Assembly: GCA_015179045.1 (NCBI GenBank)
Contig: WHUZ01000010.1
Coordinates: 682,001-746,000, forward strand
DNA: 64,000 nt
Source of the DNA: Kalaharituber pfeilii
Taxonomy: Eukaryota; Ascomycota; Pezizomycetes; Pezizales; Pezizaceae
Reading direction: 5' to 3'
In this document: piece by piece, positions 52,188 to 64,000 of the stretch
Layout of the letters: the number at the start of each line of letters is the position of its first letter
How positions within the stretch are numbered: position 1 is the first letter of the stretch
The notes under the pieces: model-generated
Seen by the model: only the letters and a program-made list of their open reading frames with translations
What the model was told of the DNA's origin: nothing
Database searches by the model: none
Made by a program: the position numbers and the translations under genes

Positions 52188-54351
52188 TTAGCTCCACTTC
52201 CCTGCATAATTCGCCCTCACAGTCCACATCCTCAATCTCTTCCCATATATGTACAATGGGATCGTCATCACCAAACACCCCAGCTGTATGCCTCCTAGCG
52301 CCAAAAACACCGTTCTACTCCCCTGACTTTCCAGCCAATTATTGAAAAACAATGAAAACACAAACCCATGAAATACGTTCTTGCTGAAATTCAGGGTTAC
52401 GAGCGCTTCACCCGCAAACTGTCTGTAACTGTCCACTGCAAATGTGATTGCCGTTGTGGATCCAAGCGAGCACCCAAAGGAAATGATGCCAAAGAATGCG
52501 GTCGGAATGATCCACTTGTCTTTGTTCTCGGCGGACCACCCGAAGCCCATGAGGCCTAGCGCAGTGCAGACGGCAACGGGGAGGCCCATGATAAGGCGGA
52601 ATTCGGGCTCGTAGATCCCGCCGTTGCGACGCGCCATGAAGCGGACTATGATGTCGGAAAGCTTACCTGCGACGGCAGTACCGAGAATGCCACCAATGAA
52701 GGGCGACAGATAGACCAAACCGGTTTGCAAAGGGGTAAAGTTATATGGGTGGTGTTGGTAAATATGCGCAACTGACTCCGACAGGACAATCAGCCACCCG
52801 ACGGAAAGGGAGTAGACGACCGTAGACCACAGAATGGCCGGATACAGGAACAAAATCACCGGGCGAATCGCTGCCCTCAAAAAGGAGTCCCCACGGAGCC
52901 GGCCGTTCCATACAGCTAAAGACTGGATAAATGTCTTGGGGACAATCGTGGTCGGATTACCATACTGGTGTGTCTTATTCTTCGGGTTGTTCAACTGCTC
53001 GGCCAAGTGCTTCTCCAAATCGAACGGCGCGACCTTGATGTGGACTGGCGGGGTCGGAGGAGGACGGGGAACTGGGTCCGTGAAGTGTGCATGGCGCCCA
53101 CGGCTGTCTTGTTCCACGATATCCTCGGCTTCTGTGATTTTCTTTTCGTCGTCGATTTCCGGGTGTGGCTCATCGAGCGGAACGTTTTTGATGGAGGACG
53201 CATTGGACTTCGGTGTTGGCCTCGACTTGGAAGTTGATCGTGACTTGGAGCCCGCCCGCGACCTCGAACCGGAACCACCAAGATAACTTGACGCCCTCCT
53301 TATCAAAGAGGGTCTCCTGTGTCGGTGAGGGGTTCTGTCCCAGAATGTTTCCGGAACGAATAAATACAGCAAGAACAAGTTGAAGCCGACGATAATTGCA
53401 ACAATCCTAATTATTATCAATTAGTATTATAGTTCCGATAAATCATTAATTGGGTAATCAACCTACCAAAATACCCATCTCCATCCCATGCTATTAATGA
53501 TGACTGCGCTGACAAGCGGCACCAAGTTTTTCCCACCAAGTAACAAGAGGGTATAAATTCCAACACGATATGCTCTCTCATGCAAGAAGAAAATCTCTGC
53601 AATTGTAGCACTAGGCAAACTCTCACAAGGACTAACACCGATACCCATAACAATTCTCGCAATAAGCAAGCTCACGTAATTCTGAGACGCCGCTGCCCAT
53701 ATCGAGCTGGCGAAAAAGAGAATCACCCCCACAAGGTATACCGGTCGCTTGCCATACAAAATGGCTAGAGGGCTCGATATCAGCACGCCTATTCCTAGTC
53801 CCAACATGTACAAACCAGTAGTAAGTGCAACTTGTCCGAAAGAAACACTAAACTCATCCGCAACTTCACGAAACCCAGCGGCCAACACTGGGGTCTGGCC
53901 ACCACCGACCAAACAATGCCATCCTAGGGACAAAAGTGCTAAGTCTCGCCTCCAGGAAGCCCAGTTTAGAGGGTCATTCGGGTTGTCATCGGGCTGTGGA
54001 TCAAGCACGAATCGTCCATCGGAAGTGCGCTTCAATTCGTCCTGCGCGGGTTTTCCTAAGGATGATGGAGTGGGTGCAGGTACAGGTTCTGCTGCGTCTG
54101 GATTATCGACCTCTACGTCGGGATAACCCAGGGGTTCTTGGTACTCTGATTGCGGAATTAGAAGGATCGAGCCTGTAGCATGACGATCAATGTAAGCTAA
54201 ATCCTATAACTCGGTGAAATGCGCAACAGATGGAAGGTAGGTAGGTAGTTGAGGAGAATGAGAAACCCAGCAAGCTTTTTTTCTACTAACCTGGTACTTC
54301 CTCCGTCTCCTTATCGTTCAAAATTCCCATAGACCATTTTTTCGGCGCCAT
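52188..54351 (-). CDS. MFS transporter, DHA1 family (HOL1-like)
   Basis: Three exons: 54351-54291, 54172-53467 and 53406-52188, with introns of 118 and 60 bp (GTTAGT..CAG, GTAGGT..TAG). The product is 661 residues. The N-terminal half has six membrane helices, including GLGIGVLISSPLAILYGKRP, an MFS loop-2 motif variant. A ~140-residue cytosolic loop after FVPETFWDRTPHR is Ser/Arg/Pro-rich. The second six helices end YGKRLRMWTVRANYAGKW. The PETFWDRTP and C-terminal motifs are typical of fungal HOL1-like proton antiporters at the plasma membrane. Substrate unknown. Confidence 0.9.
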
Positions 54352-57300
54352 CTTGCTTGATTACAATTATGTATCCAAGCGCAACCAAGTAAAATCCAAA
54401 ATTATGCTTTTGACAAGATAAACAAAACACCTCAGAAATCGAATGCAATGGAGCGTAAATAAGCTCAGTGAAACAATATACAAATTAAACTTCCGAGCGG
54501 CTCAACGGTCTGTCAACATAATAAAAATTGTAAATAACGTCCGGCGCTGACTTCTGACGTCGACTTGCGTTGTGGTGCTTGGTTACCAGGGATACTTAAT
54601 TAATTTCAAAGCGAAGGTGGGGCGCGAAGTCGATCTTATGGTATCGTGAACCAGTCAAGTGACCAGCCTCTCTGCACACCGACGCACTAATTCATTCCAA
54701 GTCGTTAGTCCACTGTCCCGGGGGCAGCATCCGCAGCCACAACAACAACCTGTGGCATACCTTACCACTTTCAAGAACCAACAAAAATTGGACCAGGTCC
54801 TGGTGGAAATATGATTGATCGCAACTGATTAAAAATCCACTCGTCGTTTTGCTTGTCCACTTCTCAGTTTCAGGGGATAACTCTTTCCGCTTCCGCACAC
54901 GAAAAAAAGCTCAATGCGAACCGACAATGGGATTTTTCTCAGCTCAGTTCTACTCAACTAGCTTGACAGCTAAAGTCTGGCTTTTCGTTCGCCTCGCAAT
55001 CTTCTCGCTGTACGGTATGCCAGCTAATAGATAGTGTTTGCTAGCTAGCTAGCTCCTCTCACACTCAAAAATCCAATTCCCAAGCAAAATCTCGTAAGGT
55101 GGTCAGTATGGCAGACTATCTGCCGCGTCAAGCAAGCTATCGCAATCTGCTGTCGTTTCCCGGTTCAATGAAAGAAGCGCCCAGGCTCCAGTAGTACCTC
55201 TGTGGAGTTGAACAAAATGTCCAAATACCACTGGAAATATCGTTTCAGAGATCCCGGTTGGGGAGAACAGTCAGGGAAGAGGAATGGGAGAAACGGGCAA
55301 ATGTGAGGCGCGTAGACGGCCACTCGGGAGGGCAGAGGGAGGGTAAGGCGAGAGATGGAGATCAAGATCAGACCTCCGACATTTAGAGCAAAGAGGAGAG
55401 CAGGAGAAGGAGGAGGGAGATGGTGGACTATTAAGCAGAGCCGCCCGCTCTTCCCCGCCCCCCTTCGTCCCTTCCCCTCGCCCCCCTCGATCCCGCGTCC
55501 CCATTCTGTTGGCCCTCCCTGCTCGTCCAAATAAACAGATGCCCAGATGTCCAGGTGGCGAGACTATCCTTTCCCCTCCCGAGTAAAACGCGGCGGAGGG
55601 CAATGCACAATGAGGATAGTGGCCAAGCAGCTGATCGCGCGCTGTTGCCGGCTCAGGGTCTGCAATGCGGTTGCGGCTGCGGCTGCGGCTTCTCGGTCGG
55701 GCAACAGCAGGCAGAGAGCAGCAGGGACTTGGATCCGTATCCGCATGGAGGATGACCTCTACGTGCATGTACGGTACACAAGAGCACTCTCGCTGCTCCG
55801 GCGTAGCATCAACCGATGATGGGCGCAAGATCATGTACTGTACATGCATCAGCCTTTGCCGTCATCAATCGGATCAATCGCAGTATTGCAGCCATTACCA
55901 AGCCAGGCTACACCCATAATGCAAAAACTATCGATCACCTGCGTGAAAATGTAAGTGTCACAAATTGTAATATGCGCTCAAAATACTGCTGATCCCGAGA
56001 TGAATTCAAAGCGAGCAAGACAGAGTAGAGCAAAATTAGTGAGCAATAGCAATAGCATATCAATCTTACCTCGCCCCACTCCGACTCCTTCCAGCTTTCT
56101 TCCTAGGACCTCTTTTGACATCTCGTCCCCTCCATCCCTCTTCTTCCTGTGTGCTGGAGACCACTTCACCCACTCCGATCAATTCCTTTGTCTCGCTTGC
56201 AGGCAGCTGTAAAGTACGGCACTGCTACCTTCGTTGTGAACGGTGGGGGGCAATTGCAGGGTTATGCGGGCCTGCGGACATGGGCATATGTATCGGGTTA
56301 CGGCATCTCCTCACAAAAGCTCTTGCTGCACCCTTACGTTCCGCCAAGTACGTGTGCCAAGCGCCAGTGACATATCGCCCCGAGAGGAGGTTGGGGAAAA
56401 ACAGTTGTTCTAGCCTCATCCTCAATTGTTGCTCCAGTTTGTAATCGAACGCAACGGTCCCCACTGACGGAATTTGCCATAGCCCAGATTACCTTCATTC
56501 TCTGGATACAGCGACATACAAGTATTTTCAAGTACTTCTCTATGTATCCACAAAGCGAAAACCCAATATTATGGTTTAATCTTTCATCAGATACCTACTT
56601 CTTGGAAGCCGTATTGTATCGCCCATCACCACCAGCATGCAGTAACATAATAGAGAACTGCTGCGTTAGCGTGGCTCGCCACAAACCCCAGTCCGTGGGG
56701 AAAGTCCCCTCGAGGCCCAGTCTCGACTAGAACCCTGAACATCCGCGTCACGCACCCCGCCCTCCTCGTCCTCGCCCTCGCCCTCGCCCTCCGTCCCTCC
56801 CCATCCCACCATGCCCAACCAATCACCTCACACGATTCCCCCATGAAGTCCAGCCCCAATTTCTTGCCACACAGTTTACGGATGTTATGCTCCAGTTTGT
56901 CCACTCCAAGCAAGTGAAGAAAGAAAAAATATACATATCGAAGCCGATCAGTCACACACTTTGCGGATGCACGAATGCCGTGCAGTGTGCTTACTTTTGT
57001 GCTTTGCAATAACGATAACTGTTACCGTAAACCTCTAATGATATTCCGTAAAACAACTCAAAACTCAAAAATGATCATCAAGATCAGAGTTGGTTTACGT
57101 TTAGTGGGGAATTTCTATGAGCAGAAAATTATGTTTCTGAGCATGCAACCTTGGGTTTGTATGGTGAGAAAAACAAGTTTACAGGAGAGAACTTCTATTG
57201 CTAGTGTAGGCTGATCAGAGCAGAACCTCCGTCCACCCCCTTCCTATATATATACAGGAAATACAGGATACAACCCCCCTGTTTCAGCAACAACCCACTT

Positions 57301-57700
57301 CCGGCATCAACCCTCCCCCCTGTGGTCCCCGCAACTCCCTCCTCCAATAACAACATATGTGTACACCGCCACAGTACCAAGCTTCTCGAGACTGCCAAGC
57401 TTCCAATATTGCTGGAGAAAAGGTTGTAACAAAAATGAACAATGACTCATCCAACTTCTCAATTGTCATATGCCAGTTGGAGAACACTTCTGAGGGGCTA
57501 TAACTCCTTTGTGTGCAGAAACGGCTTTTGCAAACTTGAACTAATTGAGACTTAACTGTAATATCACCATTAACTATAGAGAGTACCATGGTACCTGTGC
57601 CAGTGCCATTTTCTGCCTCTCAAAAAAGTTGTTATCTGGAGGGGTCACATTGCATAGGACAATGGCTATTAAGCTTAACACAAGTCGATCAAAGATTAGA
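54352..57700. other. No recognisable gene
   Basis: Includes the presumed MFS promoter (54352 onward) and a GC-rich patch at 55400-55760 with GCGGCTGCGGCTGC repeats. Open frames there overlap on all strands and look compositional. Confidence 0.45.
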
Positions 57701-57705
57701 AATTT

Positions 57706-57878
57706 GGGATGGGGATGGGGAGGGGAGGGGATGAGATGGGGATAGGATGGGATGGGCATACAGAGGGAATGGGATGGGGATGGGGAGGGGATGGGGAGGG
57801 GATGGAATGGGATAGGGATGGGATAGGGATGGGAAGGGCATGGGATAGGATGGGGATGGGGAGGGGATAGGATAGTTA
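57706..57878 (+). repeat. G-rich GGGATGGGGA satellite
   Basis: About 170 bp of irregular GGGATGGGG/GGGAGGGGAT units on the plus strand, with more than twenty runs of three or four G and almost no C. The sequence meets the simple G-quadruplex pattern many times over. Confidence 0.92.
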
Positions 57879-59121
57879 GCTACTATCTGGGGTAGTAAGC
57901 CTAAATAGTACTCTACAGGTCGGGATCAAATGTATGGAGGATAAGAATTTGGGGATTTCATGGTATGTACAGCGATCCCTTGATAATAAAAATAGTAATC
58001 CATTTTATGTTCAAGTAGTATATGTATATTGGAATTTTCTGTTAGTCTAAACATCCATCCAGTAATATCAAGTAGTCTCATTACCAGTAAAATCAGACTG
58101 GACAAGATTTAGCTGTAGCTATATTCGAGTAGACATGCGGTGGGATTTCATGCATAGTACTCTCTAAGAGACCAGCATGATGCAGGATCTACGAAGGGAC
58201 TCGGGTAGTCTGGTGAGAACTCGAAAGCTGCCGTGGCTGGTAGGAATTGGTGTTGCTCAGCAGATGAGGAGAGTGTACTGTAACTATGGACAGGGAGGCA
58301 ACATGCCGGGTGGTATGGCAAAATTGTAAACAGCCCACCTGCGCCACCATGTATATCGCATGACCCTTGGAGCGGCGAGGAGTGAAACTTATATTGTCAT
58401 TGCATACAACAAAAACGAAAAAGGAAAAGGAAAAAAATTCTATTCAAACTTACCAGTCTCAAGTTTCAGGGTAATGTTTCGTCCTCTTCCCACCTCCCCT
58501 GTCCGCTCGCCTCTCTCGAACGCCAGTATCGCGTACATCCCTCTCAAAGAAAACGGCAAATCGCAGCAAGTATTTACGCCCCCTTGATCAGCTGTGAACC
58601 AGAACACACCTGTTGATCCCTGGGCCTAAGTATATAGGCCTAGTTAGAATGGGTCAACAAGATATCAAAAACATTTGCCTTACATTTAAAAGGAATACTG
58701 GAGTCTCTAAGGAAAATAATAATGATATACCCATTCTTCCGCTGATGAAAGTTAATCTGGTAATGTTCAAGAAAATAACCGACATTCAATAATACTCTTG
58801 TTGCGATGAATGAACCCTCCACCCCCCCTCCTCTCTCTCTCTCTCACTGCCTCCCCTCCCCCACACACAAACACCAAAAGAGGAAAATGAAGAAAAGGAA
58901 AAACTGCGAGTCCAACATGTTCCGAGAACTACTTGCCTGCTATCTGATGTTTATAGCTCCACAATAATAAACGGGTAATCAGTATAATGTGCGCTTACTA
59001 CAAAGCCTAAACCCAACCAAAATGCATAACATGTATCCAAATCACAAAATAGACCGTAAAAATTGCCTCCAGGGCAGACATAATGACCTCAAAGTAAGGA
59101 CATAAAAAGAAATTCATTCAT
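57879..59121. other. No recognisable gene; 3' flank of the NLR
   Basis: AT-rich, short frames only. A (CT)n run at 58832-58848. Confidence 0.5.
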
Positions 59122-62100
59122 TCATGGTGTCCGCATGCGTGTAATTTTTATCCTTGGTTGTGCAACCTTTTTGTGTTTGTTCAATTTTTTGAGCGCGCAG
59201 TCTCTATCGGCAGTTGCTCTCACTGTGCTTGGGTGCTGTTGTCCGAGCGATATAGCTAACTCATCCACCGTCTCTTCCAAGAGTTGACTGGCAATCTCAT
59301 AATGCTGCTGATGAAACTTGATTGCTGCAATTTCACGCTTCGTTTCTGATGTATCAGGATGCTCTTTCCCTAACTTTTGTGCTCGGTTGTGATAGGTCGG
59401 CCATAACGTTTGAAAAGCAGCGTCATATTTTCCGGCAGCTGTGAGGCAACTGCCCATACAATGTTGAGCGTCGAGAATCCATGGATGATCAGGATCAAGT
59501 TGCCTGTTCCATGCCTCAATGCAAGTCTCCAGCTTTCTCATTGCATCATCATATTTCCCAAGTTTACCCATAATCCGAGCTTGAGAACATATAGCCAAAT
59601 ATGCCATAGGATGTTCATCATTACCGCTAACCTTTTTGCGTGCTTTCACTACGAAGTCGAGTGTATCCAAGGCTTCCTTGAGCTTCCCTTGACTCTCTTG
59701 AAGGCGCGCCATTCCTTGATGTGCAGCAACAGTTTCTGCGTGTGTCTCCCCAGCAGCATTGCTAAGTCCGGCTATCGCAATGTTGAACTTTTCCTCCGAC
59801 TCAATGTATTTACCCTGCTTTTCCAAAACCGATGCAATACACCTCACTGTTACAAATTTTGAAGGATCAGCTGGATTTGCTCTTTCCTCTGCCTCTAAGG
59901 TTCTTTCAAAAAGATTCAATGCTTCTTCATAGTTTCCCAACGTCTCGTATACACCAGCAATACAGAAGTCCACAATCAACGTTCTCACATGGTTTTCACC
60001 AAGTACCTCTGCTAATCCTTTTCTTGCCTCCTGATATTGTGTGAGTGCCTCCTGGTATCGACCCATTCTGAATAACATGTTGGCTACCGAGTTGATGGCG
60101 TTGTATTCTCCCCGAACACCGGGGCGCATTCTCGCTGAGGCCTCCTTCACCTTTGTATATAGCTCAAGGGCTGTCCTGTAAGCACCCTGCCTCTCCATTA
60201 CTCTTGCAATTCCTGCCCAAGCCTTCAGCAATGCAGGGTGATCATCATTACCAAAAATCTTGATGAAACCCTTACCAGCCTCATTATAGGAATCCATTGC
60301 AAGGTCTAACTCGCCGAGATTAAGATGCGCAATACCTTTCTCTATGATTGCAGTCAGCACTAAGTAGTGTTTGTCTCCAAATATGGCCTTTTTGTCACAA
60401 ACAAGACTGATATGCTCTTGTAGTGCCTCCTTAAAACTTCCTTTCGCTGCTTGTGTTGCTGCAATAGCACCGCGAACGTCGAGCATAAGAGGATGACTCC
60501 TGTCTGGTGACATCCATTCCCATTTCCTCTGGACTTTCAGTAGGATGTCCAAACAGCTGTCATAGTTTGTCATGTGAAAATGTATATCTGCCATGCCTCT
60601 CATCATTTCCAGTACCGCTACTTCACAATGTGCCTCCTCCTTTTCAATAGCCTCCAAGTAAGGATCTAATAATTCTTTGTACCTCTTTAGTGCCTCCTGA
60701 TAATCTCCTTTTGAGCTCATGATAACGGCTAGGTTATGGTTGGTCTGTAGCGTAAAAGGGTCATCTAACCCTTTACTCTTTTGGGCTCCTTCGAATGCCT
60801 TTGAAGTCCAGTGGTATGCTTCTTCATAGTTTCCTCGCCTTCGAAGTACCGTTCCCAAAGAGTCCATGGTCTCCAAAGCTATCAGTTCACAACTATATAT
60901 ATCAACTTTTCTTAATACCATCCTGTACACTACCTCAGCCTTCGAATATTCACTAAGGGAATCAAAGACCTTTGCAAATGTATATAACTCCTCTGCATTG
61001 GCCAAAGTTAAAGTTGGGACAGGTCGATCAGTCCCACCTTGGCATTGACAGTTGTTTGGGCACAGGCATTGTTCGTTTGACTCATATATATATTCCAGGT
61101 GTGGCAGAATTTCTCTCTCGTATCTCCACTCATCAGAGCCCCTGGCTTGGCTGCTAAGAGTGAATGTTGAAGCTAGTAGACTGTAGGCCCTCTTGCTATA
61201 TTTGGTATGTTCATCGACATTGGCATAAAGGTGGTCTCGGAGCCATCCATGGATTTCCTCGTGCATGCTGTAAGTACGCTGTGAATCAGAGTTTCGCTCG
61301 GGTCTTGCAAGGGTTAGAAAGCGATAAGAAGATAGTTCTGTCAAAACGTGCTTCATGTCTGCAATAAAATTAGTTCCAAACTTCCAGACAGCCCTCTAAA
61401 TTTTACGACATAGGGATGAATTTACATACCAGGTTTCCTAAACCATTCCTCCTCCTCAGCCTTCTCCGACCATCTGACGAATAGTTTTTCTGGGATCTCG
61501 GCTCCATGACTATACACGACAAGAACTCCAAGCAACATTTGGGCTTCAGGCGAAAGTTTGCCAAATGACAATTCTAGAACATAGGATTCTTTTCTGTCCC
61601 TGTAATGAAGAGCGGATCTATGTTGCTTCTCGAATTCGTCCCAATACGCTTGGAATATGTTGGTGTGTGTGTGAGAGCCACCCCCATGTAACGGTGGTTT
61701 TATCATTGTGATGTAAGCACCAGTCATGGTAATATGAAGTGTACTTTTCTTCAATGCTGCTATTATTCTGGTGGCTGCCTTGCGTTCTAATACAAATATG
61801 TCAGCAAATTTAGTACGATCACAGAGAGATTTCACACATACCAGGATTGCTCTTAAGGTGCTCCGGACCCGTATTAGCAAATATACACAACAAATCCTCT
61901 GCTCTGTCTTCTCCAAATCCGCCAACCTCAATGAGGGTCGGATTGCTCTTCAGACCCAGGTTCTCTGGCTCCATTGCACGTGTAGTTACAATAAGGTCCC
62001 CAACATCATTGTTTGGAATCATGCTGCCAAGCAAGCCGCTTGTCTTCTCCGGGCTGTCAAAGTTATCCGCTATTAGCAGCCAATTGTTATTTCCCTTCTG

Positions 62101-63367
62101 AGCCAACCAAGTTGCGAGAACCTCTACTGGGTTTTTCTCAACCTCTTTCATGAGCAAATCCATAGTAATGGCTCCGTTTGTATCAGTTGCTAAGTTCAGT
62201 CTGTTTGCAACTTGCCCAAGAATCATATTCTGAGAGGAATTCGAAGCGGAGAAATCCTGCTTGAGTTGATTGATAATACGCTCAATGAATTTCACAGCAC
62301 TCGTGCAGATACTGGAGTCAGACGTAGCATCGATCCAAATAACAGATGTGTACAGGTTCTGAGAACGGTATGCATATTCTAATGCAATTTGCGTCTTGCC
62401 GTATCCACCCAAACCATATAGCACAACACTCTTAGAGTTGCCTTCAATATCCAGGTGGTCCTCAATCTTTTGCATAATATCATCCCGTCCTATAAAATGA
62501 GGGTTCCTTGGAAAGGGTGCTATGAAAGCAATGGAGTAAGCACCCTTTAGGAATGCGGAAATATTGTCGACTAGTATCAATTATTGTCAGGTATCAATCG
62601 CAATCAGTTACAGGTTATTGGAGCTCACCAGACAATTCGGTCAAGAGAAGCGCCAGATACTCATTCCACTGATGTATTTTCCCAATAAGTTGCTCCAACT
62701 TTGAACTACTATCAAGCACGACTGCTCTGAATACATCCTTAATTTTCCGGGATGTTGAAATCTTGTTCATGCTGTGAGGATGACTTGTTGATGATGTCAG
62801 AAGGGAATCTAAGGAGTCGATATCCCCCTGAAACCCTTGAGGCAATTTTTGTACCTCAGTTTTCATCTCTTCCACTAGTTGACCCACCGACTCTGCAATC
62901 GTCAACTTCCTTGCACTGGCCACATATTGTGACTTCACGCTACCTGCAGCTGTCCCTGGTAACGTTGTATCTACCGATAGCGTGCTTGAGCTTCGCGAGG
63001 CAGAGACGCCTGGAATCTTCAACGACTGTTTGTTCCGCTGTCCTGATTTCGGCGATGTTGTCACTTTATCCAGAATGGTAGCTATCACCTGCAGAGTGGA
63101 AATCACCTGGAGGATAAGCCTACAAGCTAGCAAGTACTGGTCCTGTATTGTTGTCTTATCCGCCGCCGTTCGTATTCGATGTTCAAGCGCTCTCTTGGAA
63201 GTGAACCGTCGACTTCTAACCCACTCGGAGAATTTATGCTTCTCCATATCAAGCTTAAGGAGAAATTCATCCCTTTCCACAGAATTGTAGGCATCGTATG
63301 CTTTGCAAACAGCCTGGGCCGCCTTAGTGGAGAGCGTAAATATCGCAAGGATAAGCCCAGCCTCCAT
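59122..63367 (-). CDS. NLR: HeLo-like domain, NB-ARC, TPR repeats
   Basis: Four exons: 63367-62629, 62570-61842, 61786-61430 and 61358-59122. The three introns (58, 55 and 71 bp) have GT..AG ends and all keep the frame in phase 1. The product is 1353 residues. Residues 1-~120 (AGLILAIFTLSTKAAQAVCK, DEFLLKLDMEKHKFSEWV) look like a HeLo-type membrane-targeting domain. NB-ARC starts near residue 255 with VVLYGLGGYGKTQIALEYAY (Walker A), WLLIADNFD (Walker B) and LIVTTRA. A winged-helix-like region follows. About 15 TPR units fill residues ~700-1330 (for example YQEARKGLAEVLGENHVRTL). Likely role: a non-self-triggered cell-death receptor. No disabling change seen. Confidence 0.9.
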
Positions 63368-64000
63368 AGCTAATTTCGGGGATGCTGTTCAATTTGAGGG
63401 ACAAAACATGTATCGAGTGTGATATTGAGGGTAAGCAGCAGACAGAATGATTAGCGCGACGCAAAACCAAGGTTCTTCGACATGAATTAGCTTCGTTCAA
63501 CGTAACCAATTTAAGGATCAAAGAACCCACAGAAGTTGATGCACTTAGGAGTAATATATTTCAATGAAGAGCCCGCGAAATAAATCGGCGCTGGATATTC
63601 TACTCGCTTATGTACGAACAACAAATTGACCTTGAAGCGACGTCTCAGAGCCGCTGGTATATGGGCACTAATTCTACTAGGCGCTCAAATGATTGCATAC
63701 TGCAAATGAAAACCAGCATTGAGCCCAGGATAAATCGGTCTTCTGGATAGGCCAGTATCACGTAGAGAGCCAATTTGTTGGCTGCAAAAGCATGCATGCA
63801 TGTGCAACATGGAAAGATCAACAATGGCAGAACTGAGCAGCATGGGCAGGAGTTGTGACTTTTACTATGCAAGCAGGAGAAAAATAACTTCGGGTTCCCA
63901 GCTTTCGATTGGTTCCTAGTCAAATCATTCAAGAGTACTATTTACAACCTTGATAACCAACTGGGGCCATTCATAATTGGCCCTACATGCTAAGGCAATC
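63368..64000 (-). promoter_or_regulatory. Upstream region of the NLR, duplicated at 13990-14690
   Basis: At least 600 bp upstream of the start codon is shared with the truncated copy, for example GTACGAACAACAAATTGAC and TGATGCACT.AGGAGT.ATA. It must include the promoter and 5' leader, but no specific site can be named. Confidence 0.6.

Noticed and set aside
55271..55849. Long overlapping frames on both strands
   Set aside because: The region is GC-rich and repetitive, all six frames stay open for compositional reasons, and no domain is visible.
58073..58087. TAGTCTCATTACCAG as another TAGTC-family copy
   Set aside because: Two mismatches and no matching 9-mers on its flanks.

Overview
This window looks like filamentous ascomycete (Pezizomycotina) nuclear DNA. 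Protein-coding genes carry short spliceosomal introns (55-180 bp, GT..AG). There is a fungal NLR with HeLo-like, NB-ARC and TPR domains, and a fungal DHA1-type MFS transporter. A spliced fragment of a psi-producing-oxygenase-like gene is present. The rest is dominated by Tad-like LINEs, Ty1/copia and Ty3/gypsy remnants. The species cannot be fixed from the sequence.

Layout. 0-29 kb is a retrotransposon graveyard. An old LINE (about 4.87-10.44 kb, minus strand) is split by four later insertions. Next come a partial copy of an NLR 5' end (13.6-14.7 kb), gypsy and copia pieces, and a NACHT-ankyrin pseudogene (24.2-26.6 kb). 27-32 kb holds a tandem duplication of an alpha/beta-hydrolase locus: one copy is intact (30.0-31.45 kb), the other is gutted and C-to-T/G-to-A biased. 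32.4-33 kb has a small membrane protein. 34.6-41.7 kb is a copia element riddled with LINE tails, followed by LINE ORF1/RNase H pieces. 45.3-48 kb is a Ser/Thr-rich single-pass membrane protein gene. 48.5-51.6 kb is a 3.2-kb LTR element with no visible pol. 52.2-54.35 kb is the MFS transporter, and 59.1-63.4 kb is the intact HeLo/NB-ARC/TPR gene. 54.4-59.1 kb is mostly non-coding and includes a G-rich satellite.

The most striking pattern is two classes of very small insertion with clear target-site duplications (TSDs). Class one is poly(A)-tailed pieces of 32-70 bp made of little more than a hairpin tag (tag A: TCGCCATAGCC..GGGCGGC..TAATGATAT; tag B/C: CCCTGCCATRG..GCGGGGTTACGTGA), flanked by 11-15 bp TSDs. 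The same tags sit at the 3' ends of the long LINE copies. Class two is a 15-83 bp family starting TAGTCTCGTAACCAG (or a close variant), flanked by 9-bp duplications. Several of these can be placed exactly because removing them rejoins a split reading frame, or because a duplicated locus supplies a nearly empty site.

Likely host genes are few: the hydrolase, the small membrane protein, the Ser/Thr-rich membrane protein, the MFS transporter and the NLR. They do not form an obvious pathway. All interpretations come from reading the sequence without database searches.
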